A stretch of 64,000 nucleotides of DNA from Clostridia bacterium (lineage in GTDB: Bacteria > Bacillota > Clostridia > Oscillospirales > Acutalibacteraceae): positions 1 to 64,000 of the forward strand of contig JAFQEL010000010.1 of NCBI GenBank assembly GCA_017399065.1, written 5' to 3'. Numbering within the stretch: the stretch's first letter is position 1; each line of letters begins with the position of its first letter. The position numbers and the translations under genes are program-made. This document shows positions 35,755-45,061 of the stretch, piece by piece. The notes beneath the pieces were generated by a model. The model searched no databases. It saw only the letters and a list, made by a program, of their open reading frames with translations, and was not told the DNA's origin.

Positions 35755-37578
35755 ATGAGACAGCCGGTTGATTTCAAAGCCAAGGCACACGTCTTCCGCA
35801 ATACGGCATTTATGCTCAGGTGCGGTCTTAAGTGCTCGCCCTTGTCTGTTATATTGATTTATCTTGCCTACATAGGCGAAAACGTATATTACGCTGTTGT
35901 TTTCAACGTTATGTTTTTGCAGACAGCTCTCTCAATTATTGAGGGTAACGGTACTTTCAGTGAGTTTGCAATAAAAATTGGTCTTATTATTTTCGGCAAA
36001 ATTGCAATCGACCTTTTCTCTTATTACGTCTTTCATCCCGTGCGTGAAAAATTTGAGATCAAGTGTGAAAGCTACCTCAATGAAATGATATTCAGAAAAG
36101 CTCAGCAGGTTGAGCTCGGCTGTTATGAGGATCCCGACTTTTTTGATAACTATAACCGTGCTACGTGGGTCGTCGAAAAAGGCGGCTTCAAGCGTATCAT
36201 CGAGGGTACGGGCTGGACTCTCGGCAGCGTCGTGAGCATTATTTTCCTTGCCGTGTATCTCTACAGCCTCGACCCCTTCCTCCTTGTATTTATACTCTGT
36301 CCGCTTGTCGTTATGTTCTTCAGGGTCAAGCGCAATCAGGTCGAGTTTGCGAGAGAAAAGGAAATGACTCCCTTTGAGCGTCAGAAGGATTATACCAAAA
36401 GAACAGTCCTTCTCAAGGACTTTGCCAAGGAAATAAAGACTACAAATATTTTCTCGGTTGTCAAGCGCCGCTTTGCCGAGGCTATCGACAACAACATAAA
36501 GGTTATCAAAAAATACGGCTGGCGCGTCGCACTTCTCGAGTCGTTCAGCGATTTCTTCGGCGAGGTCATACCGGTTGCAGGCGGCTTCGGCTACGGCTGT
36601 TACCGTCTTATAGTGCTTGAAAATTTGACCGTGTCCGATTTTTCAGTGCTCGTTTCCGCTATAACTAACTGCCGTAATAAGCTTAATCAGCTTGCACATT
36701 ACTTCACAATGCAGCAAAAGCACTGTCTTTGGGTGCAGAATCTTCGTGAGTTTCTTGCCTATGAGCCTAAAATCAGAAGCGGCGAGCTTATTCCCGGCGA
36801 ATTTGAAAGCCTTGAGTTTAAAAACGTATCCTTCCGCTACGGCGAGAATAAGGATTATACCATTAAAAACGTTTCTTTTAAAATAAATAAGGGTGAGAGT
36901 ATTGCCGTCGTCGGTCACAACGGTGCAGGCAAAACAACCCTCTCCAAGCTTATGATGCGCCTTTACGATGTGAATGAGGGCGAGATTCTCTATAACGGCA
37001 TTAATATCAGGGAGTATGACCTGCTTAAATACCGTGAACGTTTTGCAAGTGTTTTCCAGGATTATATGATTTTCGCAATGACCGTTGCCGAGAATGTACT
37101 TATACAGGAAACCGATGAATCAAATCTTCCTCTTGCCGAAAAAGCACTCAGACAAAGCGGTGTCTACGGTAAAATCGAAACTCTGCCGGAGGGTATAAAT
37201 ACTCTTCTTACCCGAGAATTTGACGAAGAGGGGGCACTTCTTTCGGGCGGCGAAAGCCAGAAGATTACTATTGCCCGTATGTTTGCAGGCAGGTTCGACC
37301 TTGCAATTCTTGACGAGCCTTCTTCTGCGCTCGATCCCGTTGCTGAGTCTGCTATGTACGATAACCTTATGGAGGGCACAAAGAATAAAACCGTAATTTA
37401 TATTTCACACCGTCTTTCAAGTGCAACACGCAGTGACAATATACTTGTCTTTGCAGGCGGTGAGCTTATAGAGCAGGGCACGCACGAGACTCTTATGGCT
37501 TTGGGCGGCGCATACTGCGAAATGTTTACGCTCCAGGCATCGGGCTACAGAGAGGAGGGTGACGGCGATGAAGAATAA
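35755..37578 (+). CDS. ABC exporter half-transporter (membrane-ATPase fusion), first of a pair
   Basis: Protein of 607 residues: N-terminal transmembrane domain (about 1-320) and C-terminal ATPase. Walker A is G-H-N-G-A-G-K-T-T, the signature is L-L-S-G-G-E-S-Q-K, and Walker B ends L-A-I-L-D-E-P-S-S-A-L-D-P. The Q-loop and H-loop (I-S-H-R-L-S) are present. With the next gene it likely forms a heterodimeric exporter of the type exporting peptides, drugs or lipids. Its end overlaps the next gene by 11 bp. Confidence 0.9.
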   Translation: MRQPVDFKAKAHVFRNTAFMLRCGLKCSPLSVILIYLAYIGENVYYAVVFNVMFLQTALSIIEGNGTFSEFAIKIGLIIFGKIAIDLFSYYVFHPVREKFEIKCESYLNEMIFRKAQQVELGCYEDPDFFDNYNRATWVVEKGGFKRIIEGTGWTLGSVVSIIFLAVYLYSLDPFLLVFILCPLVVMFFRVKRNQVEFAREKEMTPFERQKDYTKRTVLLKDFAKEIKTTNIFSVVKRRFAEAIDNNIKVIKKYGWRVALLESFSDFFGEVIPVAGGFGYGCYRLIVLENLTVSDFSVLVSAITNCRNKLNQLAHYFTMQQKHCLWVQNLREFLAYEPKIRSGELIPGEFESLEFKNVSFRYGENKDYTIKNVSFKINKGESIAVVGHNGAGKTTLSKLMMRLYDVNEGEILYNGINIREYDLLKYRERFASVFQDYMIFAMTVAENVLIQETDESNLPLAEKALRQSGVYGKIETLPEGINTLLTREFDEEGALLSGGESQKITIARMFAGRFDLAILDEPSSALDPVAESAMYDNLMEGTKNKTVIYISHRLSSATRSDNILVFAGGELIEQGTHETLMALGGAYCEMFTLQASGYREEGDGDEE

Positions 37579-39367
37579 GAAGCAGACCGAAAAAGCACAC
37601 AGCATAAGAAATTTCTTCTTTATGCTCCGCTTTATAATGAAGCATTCCCCCTTCCTTATTTTTCATTATATTTTTGCAGATATACTTACCACTCTTCCGT
37701 GGATGCTCTCAAACGTCGTTCTGCTGAAATATATTATCGATGTCGTCTCCGAAGGCAGAGATTATCACCGCATAGTTATAGCCTTTGCAATATTTGCTTT
37801 CTTTATTGTTTTCGGCAACCTCTATAATACGATTGTGTATGAGATCTATGTGCCCAAGCAGAAAGAAAAGCTTTATTATAAGCTGTATACGGCTATTTAT
37901 GAAAAGGCAGCAAAAATGGACTTTCAGTCTTATGATGATCCCGGGTTCTATAACGATTTCGTGCTGGCAATGAACTCTATGAGCGACAGAACGGAAAGCG
38001 TTATGAGCTGTGCACGTCATATTCTTAGCAATCTTTTCTCAATTTTTACAATCACTACGATTATCGTCACTATTGATCCCGTAAGCCTTTTGTTTGTCAT
38101 TGCCTGTGTCGGTATTATGGTGCCTATAGGCAGAATGATTGCAAAGGTAAACGTCGCCAAAAAGCAGGCTATGACTCCGCTCGACCGTAAAAATATGTAT
38201 TTTTCCCGTGTGTTTTATCTGCAGGATTACGCAAAGGAGCTTCGTCTCAACCCCGCGGGTGAAATGATTGAGCGTCGGTATACCGCTAATATCTTCGAGC
38301 GCTTGAAAACAATTTCGCCGTTTCTTTATAAGCAGTGTATGCTTTATTTCTCGCAGGACAGCCTGCCGCTGACAATTCTTATCAGCTTCGGTGTAACCCT
38401 TTATATGGGCTACAAGGCAATCGTGCTCAAAGAAATATCAATGGGTGATTTTGCCGCTACCTTCAACGGCGTCGCCAATGTCAGCAGCAGTATTTTTGCA
38501 CTTACTACTTGGTTTGCAGTCACTTTCCGCGAAAACGGACTCTATGTTGAAAAGTTTAAGAAGTTTATGAGTGCAGAAGAAAAAATCAAAGACGGCTCAC
38601 TCGAGAAAAAGTTTAACAAGCCTGTTGCGATTAAATTCAATAACGTTTCCTTTACCTATCCCGGTAATGATAAACCGACACTCAAGAATATCAATCTTGA
38701 AATAAAACCCTATCAGAAAATTGCTCTCGTCGGCTATAACGGTGCAGGTAAAACTACTCTGACCAATCTTCTGCTCCGCCTTTACGATGTTACAAGCGGC
38801 GAAATAACCGTTGACGGAGTCAATATCAAAGAGTGGAAGATAAAATCATACCACGAAAATTATGCGGCTGTTTTCCAGGATTTCTCACTCTTCGGTGCAA
38901 CACTTGCCGAAAATGTCGCTATGGAAGAAAATCCCGATAAAGAAAAAGTCAAAGCCGCCCTTAAAGAGAGCAGCTTTGAAAAGAATTTGCCCAACGGTAC
39001 GGATTCGATACTTCTTCGTGAGTTTGACGATGACGGCTTGTCACTCTCGGGCGGCGAAGCTCAGAAGGTTGCTGTTGCGCGCGCTTTCTATAAAGACTGT
39101 CCATTTGCCATTCTTGACGAGCCGAGTGCAAACCTCGATCCCGTTTCCGAGTATTCGCTCAACGAGGCAATGTCCCGTGCGGCGCAGGATAAAACGGTTA
39201 TCTTTATCTCTCACCGTCTGTCTACTACCGTTATGGCGGATGTTATCTATATGCTCGAAAACGGCGAAATCGTCGAAAGCGGCTCTCATGAGGAGCTTAT
39301 GGCTAAAAACGGTAAATATGCCTATATGTTTAATCTTCAGGCAGAGAAATATAAAAATCAAAAATAA
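37568..39367 (+). CDS. ABC exporter half-transporter, second of a pair
   Basis: Protein of 599 residues with the same layout: transmembrane domain to about 330, then ATPase with Walker A G-Y-N-G-A-G-K-T-T, signature L-S-G-G-E-A-Q-K and D-E-P-S-A-N-L-D-P. ATG 37568 has GGAGGG 8 bp upstream; a GTG at 37559 is less likely. Both halves keep a glutamate after Walker B, so neither site looks degenerate. Ends in a strong terminator. Confidence 0.9.
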   Translation: MKNKKQTEKAHSIRNFFFMLRFIMKHSPFLIFHYIFADILTTLPWMLSNVVLLKYIIDVVSEGRDYHRIVIAFAIFAFFIVFGNLYNTIVYEIYVPKQKEKLYYKLYTAIYEKAAKMDFQSYDDPGFYNDFVLAMNSMSDRTESVMSCARHILSNLFSIFTITTIIVTIDPVSLLFVIACVGIMVPIGRMIAKVNVAKKQAMTPLDRKNMYFSRVFYLQDYAKELRLNPAGEMIERRYTANIFERLKTISPFLYKQCMLYFSQDSLPLTILISFGVTLYMGYKAIVLKEISMGDFAATFNGVANVSSSIFALTTWFAVTFRENGLYVEKFKKFMSAEEKIKDGSLEKKFNKPVAIKFNNVSFTYPGNDKPTLKNINLEIKPYQKIALVGYNGAGKTTLTNLLLRLYDVTSGEITVDGVNIKEWKIKSYHENYAAVFQDFSLFGATLAENVAMEENPDKEKVKAALKESSFEKNLPNGTDSILLREFDDDGLSLSGGEAQKVAVARAFYKDCPFAILDEPSANLDPVSEYSLNEAMSRAAQDKTVIFISHRLSTTVMADVIYMLENGEIVESGSHEELMAKNGKYAYMFNLQAEKYKNQK

Positions 39368-39375
39368 ATCACTTG

Positions 39376-39414
39376 GCGTTGTAAAAAAGTTTTGTTTTTT
39401 TACAACGCTTTTTT
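39376..39414. terminator. Bidirectional terminator between the ABC operon and dinB
   Basis: Stem GCGTTGTAAAAAA/TTTTTTTACAACGC then T6; usable from both sides. Confidence 0.88.
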
Positions 39415-40639
39415 ACAGTACGTTTTTTCCGAATGATGAGTATATCCCGAGCTGCTCCGAATTAAGCTGTCGGCATCTTATAACGGAGTCCTTACCGTAG
39501 CGGCTTCTTATAGTTTCAACCTCAGCTTCAAGCTTCTCCATCTTATCGAGGTGCGTTATATCGCAGTCAAAAGACAGCTGAATACAGTCCTCTTCACCTA
39601 CAAGGTCGCAGGCTCTTATTCCGATCGAACGCAGGGGAGTCTCACCGTCCCATATTTCCGATATCAGCTGAGCACCCGTCTTGAAAAGCAACTCGGTAAG
39701 CCTTACGGGTTGCGGCAGCTTTCTCTGGTGCTCAGTTACTTTCAGCTTGCTGTCACGTATATGCACCTGAATTACTCCTGCAAGTGCGTGGTTTTCTCTG
39801 AGCGAATGTGATACACGGTCACATAGCTTTATAAGTACGAGCAGGATGTCATTTATATTACGCATATCCTCGGGAGGTGTTGTGCTTCTGCCTATGCTTT
39901 TTGGCGGCGGTGCGAATTCCGAGCTTATTACCGGTGTGTTGTCAAGCCCGTTGGCAAATTTCCACAGTGTTTCGCCACCCTTGCCAAGCACCGTTTTCAG
40001 CAGTTCCGGCGGTGTGCGTGCTATATCGCCGAGCGTGAATATACCTATGCGTCGCAGACTCTGCTTTGTTGCGTTCCCTACACCGAGCATTTCTCCCGCA
40101 TCAAGCGGCCAGACTATATCTCTGAAACGCTCGCGGTCAATTACCGTTACCGCATCAGGCTTTTTATAGTCACTTCCGAGCTTTGCAAATATCTTGTTGA
40201 AGCTGACGCCTACCGAAATTGTCAGCCCCGTTTCTTTTTTTACGGCTTTTCTGAGTTCTTCCGCTATTTCTTCTCCTGTTCCGAAAAGCATTGTGCTGCC
40301 CGTAACGTCAAGCCAGCATTCATCAATTCCGAAAGGCTCAACGGTATCGGTGTAGCGGTCGTATATTGCCCTTACCTGCTGTGAGTAGCTGTTGTAAAGC
40401 TCGTAGTGCGGCGGCACAAGTGTAAGCGACGGACATTTCTGCTTGGCCTCCCATATTGCTTCAGCAGTCTTAACACCGTGCTTTTTAGCAATCTCGTTTT
40501 TAGCAAGTATTATGCCGTGTCTCTTTTCTATGCTGCCTGCAACTGCTACCGGTTTATCTTTCAGGTCGTCTCTGCCCAGGCATTCGACAGATGCAAAAAA
40601 ATTATTCAGATCACAGTGAAGTATTATTCTGTCTGCCAT
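39413..40639 (-). CDS. dinB: Y-family DNA polymerase IV
   Basis: Protein of 408 residues. The palm starts H-C-D-L-N-N-F-F-A-S-V-E with catalytic D10, and the second catalytic pair is in G-I-D-E-C-W-L-D-V-T near residue 105. Finger, thumb and little-finger regions are present, and the size fits the family. It carries out error-prone lesion bypass. ATG 40639 has GGGAGGG; an open frame to 40822 covers the promoter and is rejected. A LexA box follows the promoter, so it should be SOS-induced. Confidence 0.92.
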   Translation of the reverse strand: MADRIILHCDLNNFFASVECLGRDDLKDKPVAVAGSIEKRHGIILAKNEIAKKHGVKTAEAIWEAKQKCPSLTLVPPHYELYNSYSQQVRAIYDRYTDTVEPFGIDECWLDVTGSTMLFGTGEEIAEELRKAVKKETGLTISVGVSFNKIFAKLGSDYKKPDAVTVIDRERFRDIVWPLDAGEMLGVGNATKQSLRRIGIFTLGDIARTPPELLKTVLGKGGETLWKFANGLDNTPVISSEFAPPPKSIGRSTTPPEDMRNINDILLVLIKLCDRVSHSLRENHALAGVIQVHIRDSKLKVTEHQRKLPQPVRLTELLFKTGAQLISEIWDGETPLRSIGIRACDLVGEEDCIQLSFDCDITHLDKMEKLEAEVETIRSRYGKDSVIRCRQLNSEQLGIYSSFGKNVL

Positions 40640-40653
40640 CGTCTGACCCTCCC

Positions 40654-40702
40654 AGAACATTTGTTCGACAATAAGAATAACACATCTGCTTCGATTTGTA
40701 AA
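40654..40702 (-). promoter_or_regulatory. dinB promoter with LexA box
   Basis: Minus strand TTTACA (40697-40702), 17-bp spacer, TATTCT (40674-40679), and just downstream CGAACAAATGTTCT (40654-40667), a LexA/DinR box with one end mismatch. The same box controls the phage cassette at 15834-15847. Confidence 0.85.
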
Positions 40703-40795
40703 GAGGTTTTTTATTCCGTTTGACTTTTTTTCGTCCATAATATATAATTTTATAAGTTCCTGTGTTACATAAAATTTTATGGATAGGATGAAACG

Positions 40796-41866
40796 ATGTA
40801 TAAAGTTGGTATATGCGGTCATTTCGGCATCGGTTACGATTTTGCCGACGGTCAGACGACAAAGACCAAGGCTGTTTATAAAGCACTTGTTAATTCACTC
40901 GGCGAAGAGAATGTTGCTGTTCTCGATACTTACGGTTGGCGTAAGGATCCTGTTAGGATGATAAACCGTTGCCGTAAGCTGCTGGGCGAATGTGAAAATG
41001 TAATAATGATGCCTGCACAGCGCGGTGTCAGGGTTTTTCCTGCCGTATTCAACGTGCTCAATAAGAGCTTTGGCAGAAAGCTTCACTATATCGTAATCGG
41101 CGGCTGGCTTGCAGATGAGCTCAAGGCATCCGCTTTTCTTATGAGGCCGATAAAAAAGCTTGACCGCGTATATGTCGAGGCAGAGAAAATGCGTGACGAT
41201 CTTCACGCTCTCGGTGTAACCAATGCGGTGTATATGCCCAATTTCCGCGTAAAAAATATACTTCAGCCGTCCGAGCTTGTCTATTCTTCATCGGAGCCTT
41301 ACCGCGTCTGTACGTTTTCGCGCGTGCTTAAGGAGAAGGGGATAGAGGACGCAATAGAGGCTGTCAGGTATGTCAATTCTCATTTTGGCAGAACGGTATG
41401 TACTCTCGATATTTTCGGTATGATCGAGCCGGAGTACGGGGAACGCTTTGAAGAATTACAGCAAGGCTTTGAGCCGTTTATTTCATATAAAGGTATTGTC
41501 GCCAACGACCGCAGTACCGACGAGCTTAAATCCTGCTTTGCCGTGCTTTTTCCGACTTACTATGAGGGCGAGGGTATGGCAGGCACTATTATAGATGCAT
41601 TTGCCGCAGGCGTACCCGTAATCGCTACCGACTGGCATTATAATTCCGCTATTATCCGTCACCTTACCGACGGTATAATATACGACCGTACAAAGCAGGG
41701 GCTTCTCGGTAAAATTCTTCTTGAAATGTCTCAGTCACCGCAGAAGCTGAATTCACTTAAGCTGAACTGTATTGAGCAGGCTGTGCATTTCGAGTCGGGA
41801 GAAGTCTGCAGAATTCTTCTTGAGGGTCTGGGCGTGTCTGTTGAAAGAGAGGCTGAAACCGTATGA
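40796..41866 (+). CDS. Glycosyltransferase, GT4-like
   Basis: Protein of 356 residues with a GT-B-type C-terminal half: F-S-R-V-L-K-E-K-G-I-E-D-A near residue 182, and F-P-T-Y-Y-E-G-E-G-M-A-G-T-I-I-D-A-F-A-A-G-V-P-V-I-A near 255, the E-x7-E-like donor site. It probably adds a sugar to a lipid-linked or capsule precursor. Overlaps the next glycosyltransferase by 4 bp. Confidence 0.82.
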   Translation: MYKVGICGHFGIGYDFADGQTTKTKAVYKALVNSLGEENVAVLDTYGWRKDPVRMINRCRKLLGECENVIMMPAQRGVRVFPAVFNVLNKSFGRKLHYIVIGGWLADELKASAFLMRPIKKLDRVYVEAEKMRDDLHALGVTNAVYMPNFRVKNILQPSELVYSSSEPYRVCTFSRVLKEKGIEDAIEAVRYVNSHFGRTVCTLDIFGMIEPEYGERFEELQQGFEPFISYKGIVANDRSTDELKSCFAVLFPTYYEGEGMAGTIIDAFAAGVPVIATDWHYNSAIIRHLTDGIIYDRTKQGLLGKILLEMSQSPQKLNSLKLNCIEQAVHFESGEVCRILLEGLGVSVEREAETV

Positions 41867-42966
41867 GCACAAAAAGACTGCTTTGCTGTATGAGCAGTAT
41901 GAACGCAGGCGGTGCAGAGACCTTTCTTATGAAGCAGTACCGCCGTATGGACAGAGAAAAATATCAGATGGATTTCTGCGTCAATGTAGAGGAAAGAGGC
42001 TACTATGACGATGAGATAGAGGCTATGGGCGGCAGAATTTTTCGTATACCTCCCAAGTCGCAGGATTTTAAGAAGTCACTTAAAGCACTGGAAAATATAG
42101 TGCGTGAAAACGGTTATGAAAACGTGCTTTGCTCTTCGGTTAAACCGGGTACGGCACTTGAGCTTATTGCTGCCCGTAAGGGCGGTGCAACACGTCTTAT
42201 ATACCGCTCAAGCAATTCGAGCGTTGACGGCGGCTTTAAGCAGAAGCTTCTTCACAGCACTGTCGGTCAGCTCGCAAAGACGGTGCCGACCGTAAAAATA
42301 GCTCCTTCCAAAGAGGCGGCAGAGTATTGCTTCGGCAAGGGCTGTATAAAAAAAGGCAAGGCTTTTTTACTGCACAACGGAATTGATACAAGCGTTTACC
42401 GTTACAGCGGCGAAACAAGAGCGGCAATGCGTAAAGAGCTTGGGTTTGATGATGAGCTTGTCGTCGCTCACGTCGGCAGATTTTCGGCGCAGAAAAACCA
42501 CAGCTTTCTGCTCGACGTCTTTGCCGAAACGGTAAAAATAAATCCCGACAGCGTACTTATGCTTGTAGGTACGGGTGAGCTTGAAGAGGCAGTAAAACAA
42601 AAAGCAGAGCAGTTAAATTTAACCGATAAGCTCCGTTTTCTCGGCGTACGAAGCGACGTACCACAGCTCCTCTGTGCCGCCGATGTGTTTGTCTTTCCGT
42701 CCTTTTACGAGGGTATGCCCAATACCGTTATCGAGGCGCAGGCACTTTCTCTTCACTGTGTCATCTCCGACAGAGTAACACCCGAAGCCGATATAACCGG
42801 TCTCGTTGAGTATCTGCCGTTAGGTGATGCAAAGCAGTGGGCAGAGGCTGTTCTTAAGTATAAAGCAGACTATCCCCGTCGGGATATGACGGAAATATTC
42901 AAGTCACAAAAATACGATACCGAAACCACTTCTCTGGAATTTATAAAATATTGCTTCGGCGAATAA
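41863..42966 (+). CDS. Glycosyltransferase family 4 protein
   Basis: Protein of 367 residues. N-terminal G-G-A-E-T-F acceptor-domain motif, then the GT4 donor region V-A-H-V-G-R-F-S-A-Q-K-N-H and F-P-S-F-Y-E-G-M-P-N-T-V-I-E-A-Q-A. Retaining GT-B enzyme on surface polysaccharide, together with the preceding gene (ATGA overlap). No polymerase or flippase in the window. Confidence 0.88.
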   Translation: MSTKRLLCCMSSMNAGGAETFLMKQYRRMDREKYQMDFCVNVEERGYYDDEIEAMGGRIFRIPPKSQDFKKSLKALENIVRENGYENVLCSSVKPGTALELIAARKGGATRLIYRSSNSSVDGGFKQKLLHSTVGQLAKTVPTVKIAPSKEAAEYCFGKGCIKKGKAFLLHNGIDTSVYRYSGETRAAMRKELGFDDELVVAHVGRFSAQKNHSFLLDVFAETVKINPDSVLMLVGTGELEEAVKQKAEQLNLTDKLRFLGVRSDVPQLLCAADVFVFPSFYEGMPNTVIEAQALSLHCVISDRVTPEADITGLVEYLPLGDAKQWAEAVLKYKADYPRRDMTEIFKSQKYDTETTSLEFIKYCFGE

Positions 42967-43105
42967 AAAACACAGGCAAATGAGATGTACGCTTAAGGAC
43001 AAGTTTAAACTCTTTATTAACTACAACTTACAAGTATCAAGCGATCGTGCAAAGGCAATGATATTATGCTACTATAAATCAGGAGTTAACTTTTGGAGGT
43101 GCATC

Positions 43106-43330
43106 ATGACAAAGGAAGAATTTCTTTCGACATTAGCAAAGAATAACATAGATGTGAAAGTTCACTTTGATGACAGCGCAATGTCGGAAGGTTTTATCGT
43201 TCGAAAGAATCATTTCCGTTATGAAACACTCTATTGTGAACGAGGAAAAGAATATGATGTAATAGGGCACCCATCCGAAAGCGATGCACTTATATTTTTG
43301 TGGAATCGAATAAATAAAAATATAAAATAA
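43106..43330 (+). CDS. Small protein of unknown function
   Basis: Protein of 74 residues from ATG 43106 with a TTGGAGGTG ribosome site. Its sequence is mixed and soluble, with no recognised domain. A frame extending upstream to 42980 lacks a ribosome site. More A+T-rich than the glycosyltransferases before it. It is followed by a 16-bp perfect hairpin and then hairpin array B. Confidence 0.6.
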   Translation: MTKEEFLSTLAKNNIDVKVHFDDSAMSEGFIVRKNHFRYETLYCERGKEYDVIGHPSESDALIFLWNRINKNIK

Positions 43331-43337
43331 TACAACT

Positions 43338-43376
43338 AACGGAGCTGAAAAAATTTATTGTTTTTTCAGCTCCGTT
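43338..43376. terminator. Long perfect hairpin, probable terminator
   Basis: Sixteen-base-pair stem with arms AACGGAGCTGAAAAAA and its exact complement around a 7-base loop. The T6 lies in the stem's right arm, so it could end transcription from the 74-residue gene. Confidence 0.65.
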
Positions 43377-43436
43377 CAGTATGTTTGTACTATCACCTCA
43401 AGTGGTGAGTAAGTGCGCATTTATTCTTCGGACAGC

Positions 43437-43628
43437 TCAGTGATATTCTGCCTTACGGCAGAGTGATATTATTGCCTTATGGCAATAGTGATATTGAAGC
43501 CTTCGGCTTCAGTTTTATTTTATTCGCATAAAACTGTCCGAAGGACAATAACACTGTGCGAAGTACAATAAAACTGCGATGCAATAAAACTCGCCGTATG
43601 GCGAATAAAACTGGCGTTGTATCCTTAC
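43437..43628. repeat. Branched hairpin array B (linker AGTGATATT / AATAAAACT)
   Basis: Nine short palindromes on a 9-bp linker. Left half, linker AGTGATATT: CTGCC-ttac-GGCAG, ATTGCC-ttat-GGCAAT, GAAGCC-ttc-GGCTTC. Centre: AGTTTTATT with its complement. Right half, linker AATAAAACT (once AATAACACT): GTCC-gaa-GGAC, GTGC-gaa-GTAC, GC-gat-GC, CGCC-gtat-GGCG, and a final 12-bp-stem hairpin. Same design as array A with another linker. No gene lies inside. It separates the 74-residue gene from the convergent phosphoesterase gene. Confidence 0.75.
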
Positions 43629-43658
43629 GGGTACAACGCCTATCCTGTGTCTTTTTTG

Positions 43659-44900
43659 TTATTGCATTGTCACTGCTTCTTTTTCGTAGAGACTTACGTA
43701 TTTATCCTGATAATAGTTTTCAAGGTGTGAGCTGAATGTGCCGTCAGGCTTTACGTCAATTACCGTACAGCCTCTCTGTGCGCCCTGCTTTGAAATACCG
43801 ATATATGCAAGGTAATCTATGCTGTAGCTGTAGCTGAGCTGAATTCCCTTGTAGTCGAGTGCAAAGTTGTTGAGGTGGTCGTGTCCGAAGAATACGCCTT
43901 TTGTTGAACCGAGCTCAAGCATAGTCTCAAACATTCTGTCTTCGCCGACACCGGGGTATACGATCGGATCCTTTTCACCTGCAATACCGTAAACGTGTTT
44001 AACGTTTTCAGTGTCCTTGTTGCCGTTGTCTGCGTATTCAAACCACGCATCCTTCTGCTCTGTGAGCGGAATATGTATAAACATAAGGGACTTTACCGTG
44101 TCAATCGGCTCTTTGCCGTTTGCTTTGAGCACAGCGTTATTGTCAGCGTTTATTTGTCTGAGTGTTTCTTCGTACCATACAACCTGGTTTTCGTGTATGT
44201 TGTCATAAAGCCATCTTACTCCGAACGGGTCATCCTTTGTGTAAGACTGGCTGTCAATCATAAACAAAGACTGTGTAATCTCGCCTTTACTGTTTTTAAC
44301 GTTTATTACGTGGTTGCCGTAGCCGTCAACGTCTTCGGGTCCGGATTGGTACAGGCAGTATTTAAATCCGCTGTTTGCATAGAAATTTGATACCTTTTCG
44401 CGGTTGTAATAGCTGTAAATTTCGGAATCGTGATTACCTAAGTTGATAGTCCAGTAAACTCCGAGCTTTTCCATAAGTGTTGCAAATATTTTTGCACCGG
44501 AAAGATTATTGAATGTACCTGCTTGGAAAAATACAGGGTAGGCGATATCACCGGTAGCGACTACAAGGTCAGGCTTTTCTGCGGTAATCATTGCGGCAAC
44601 AGCATTAAGTGCCTTTGCATCTTTACCAAGTGACATCCAGCCACCGCCAATGTGAATATCGGTAATCTGCATTACCTTGAAATCTTCATCGGTTGTGAAC
44701 GTCCAATTGCCTCGTTGGTCTTTGACAGGTTTGAGCTGGCTTTCGTATTGCACTGTTTCAAATGAGCTTGCTTTTTTTGTGTTTACATTGTTTCCGATTA
44801 CGGTAGTGATAACAGTTGCAATAACAAAAAGCACAAAGAGTATGGCAATTACCCCAAGTACCTTTTTTGTCTTTTTGCCTTTGGCTTTTTTAGCAGACAT
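43659..44900 (-). CDS. Membrane-anchored metallophosphoesterase
   Basis: Protein of 413 residues. A lysine-rich start (A-K-K-A-K-G-K-K-T-K-K) precedes one transmembrane helix (about 14-36), then an outside domain with the four metal motifs: I-T-D-I-H-I-G, T-G-D-I-A-Y, L-G-N-H-D-S and F-G-H-D-H. Family relatives cleave phosphodiesters or phosphomonoesters. It resembles the secreted paralogue at 2161-3393 but is tethered. Ribosome site AAGGGAG. Confidence 0.83.
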   Translation of the reverse strand: MSAKKAKGKKTKKVLGVIAILFVLFVIATVITTVIGNNVNTKKASSFETVQYESQLKPVKDQRGNWTFTTDEDFKVMQITDIHIGGGWMSLGKDAKALNAVAAMITAEKPDLVVATGDIAYPVFFQAGTFNNLSGAKIFATLMEKLGVYWTINLGNHDSEIYSYYNREKVSNFYANSGFKYCLYQSGPEDVDGYGNHVINVKNSKGEITQSLFMIDSQSYTKDDPFGVRWLYDNIHENQVVWYEETLRQINADNNAVLKANGKEPIDTVKSLMFIHIPLTEQKDAWFEYADNGNKDTENVKHVYGIAGEKDPIVYPGVGEDRMFETMLELGSTKGVFFGHDHLNNFALDYKGIQLSYSYSIDYLAYIGISKQGAQRGCTVIDVKPDGTFSSHLENYYQDKYVSLYEKEAVTMQ

Positions 44901-44992
44901 AAATTATAATTCTCCCTTTTTGCGATATTATAATTATAGCGGTATTTTTCGAAAAATCAATAATTAAACCGAATTTTGTCGAATTATATTAT

Positions 44993-45016
44993 GTAGGGGC
45001 GATTCACGAATCGCCC
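44993..45016 (+). repeat. REP palindrome (GGGGCGATTC type)
   Basis: GTAG foot then GGGGCGATTC-acgAATCGCCC. Another member of the GTAG-footed palindrome family. Confidence 0.75.
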
Positions 45017-45017
45017 T

Positions 45018-45055
45018 CAAAAAAAACAGGTGAAGGAAAAAGCCTCCTTCACCTG
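45018..45055 (-). terminator. Terminator of the thiamine-diphosphate enzyme gene
   Basis: Stem CAGGTGAAGGA/TCCTTCACCTG followed on the minus strand by T8. Confidence 0.88.
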
Positions 45056-45061
45056 ACTTTA

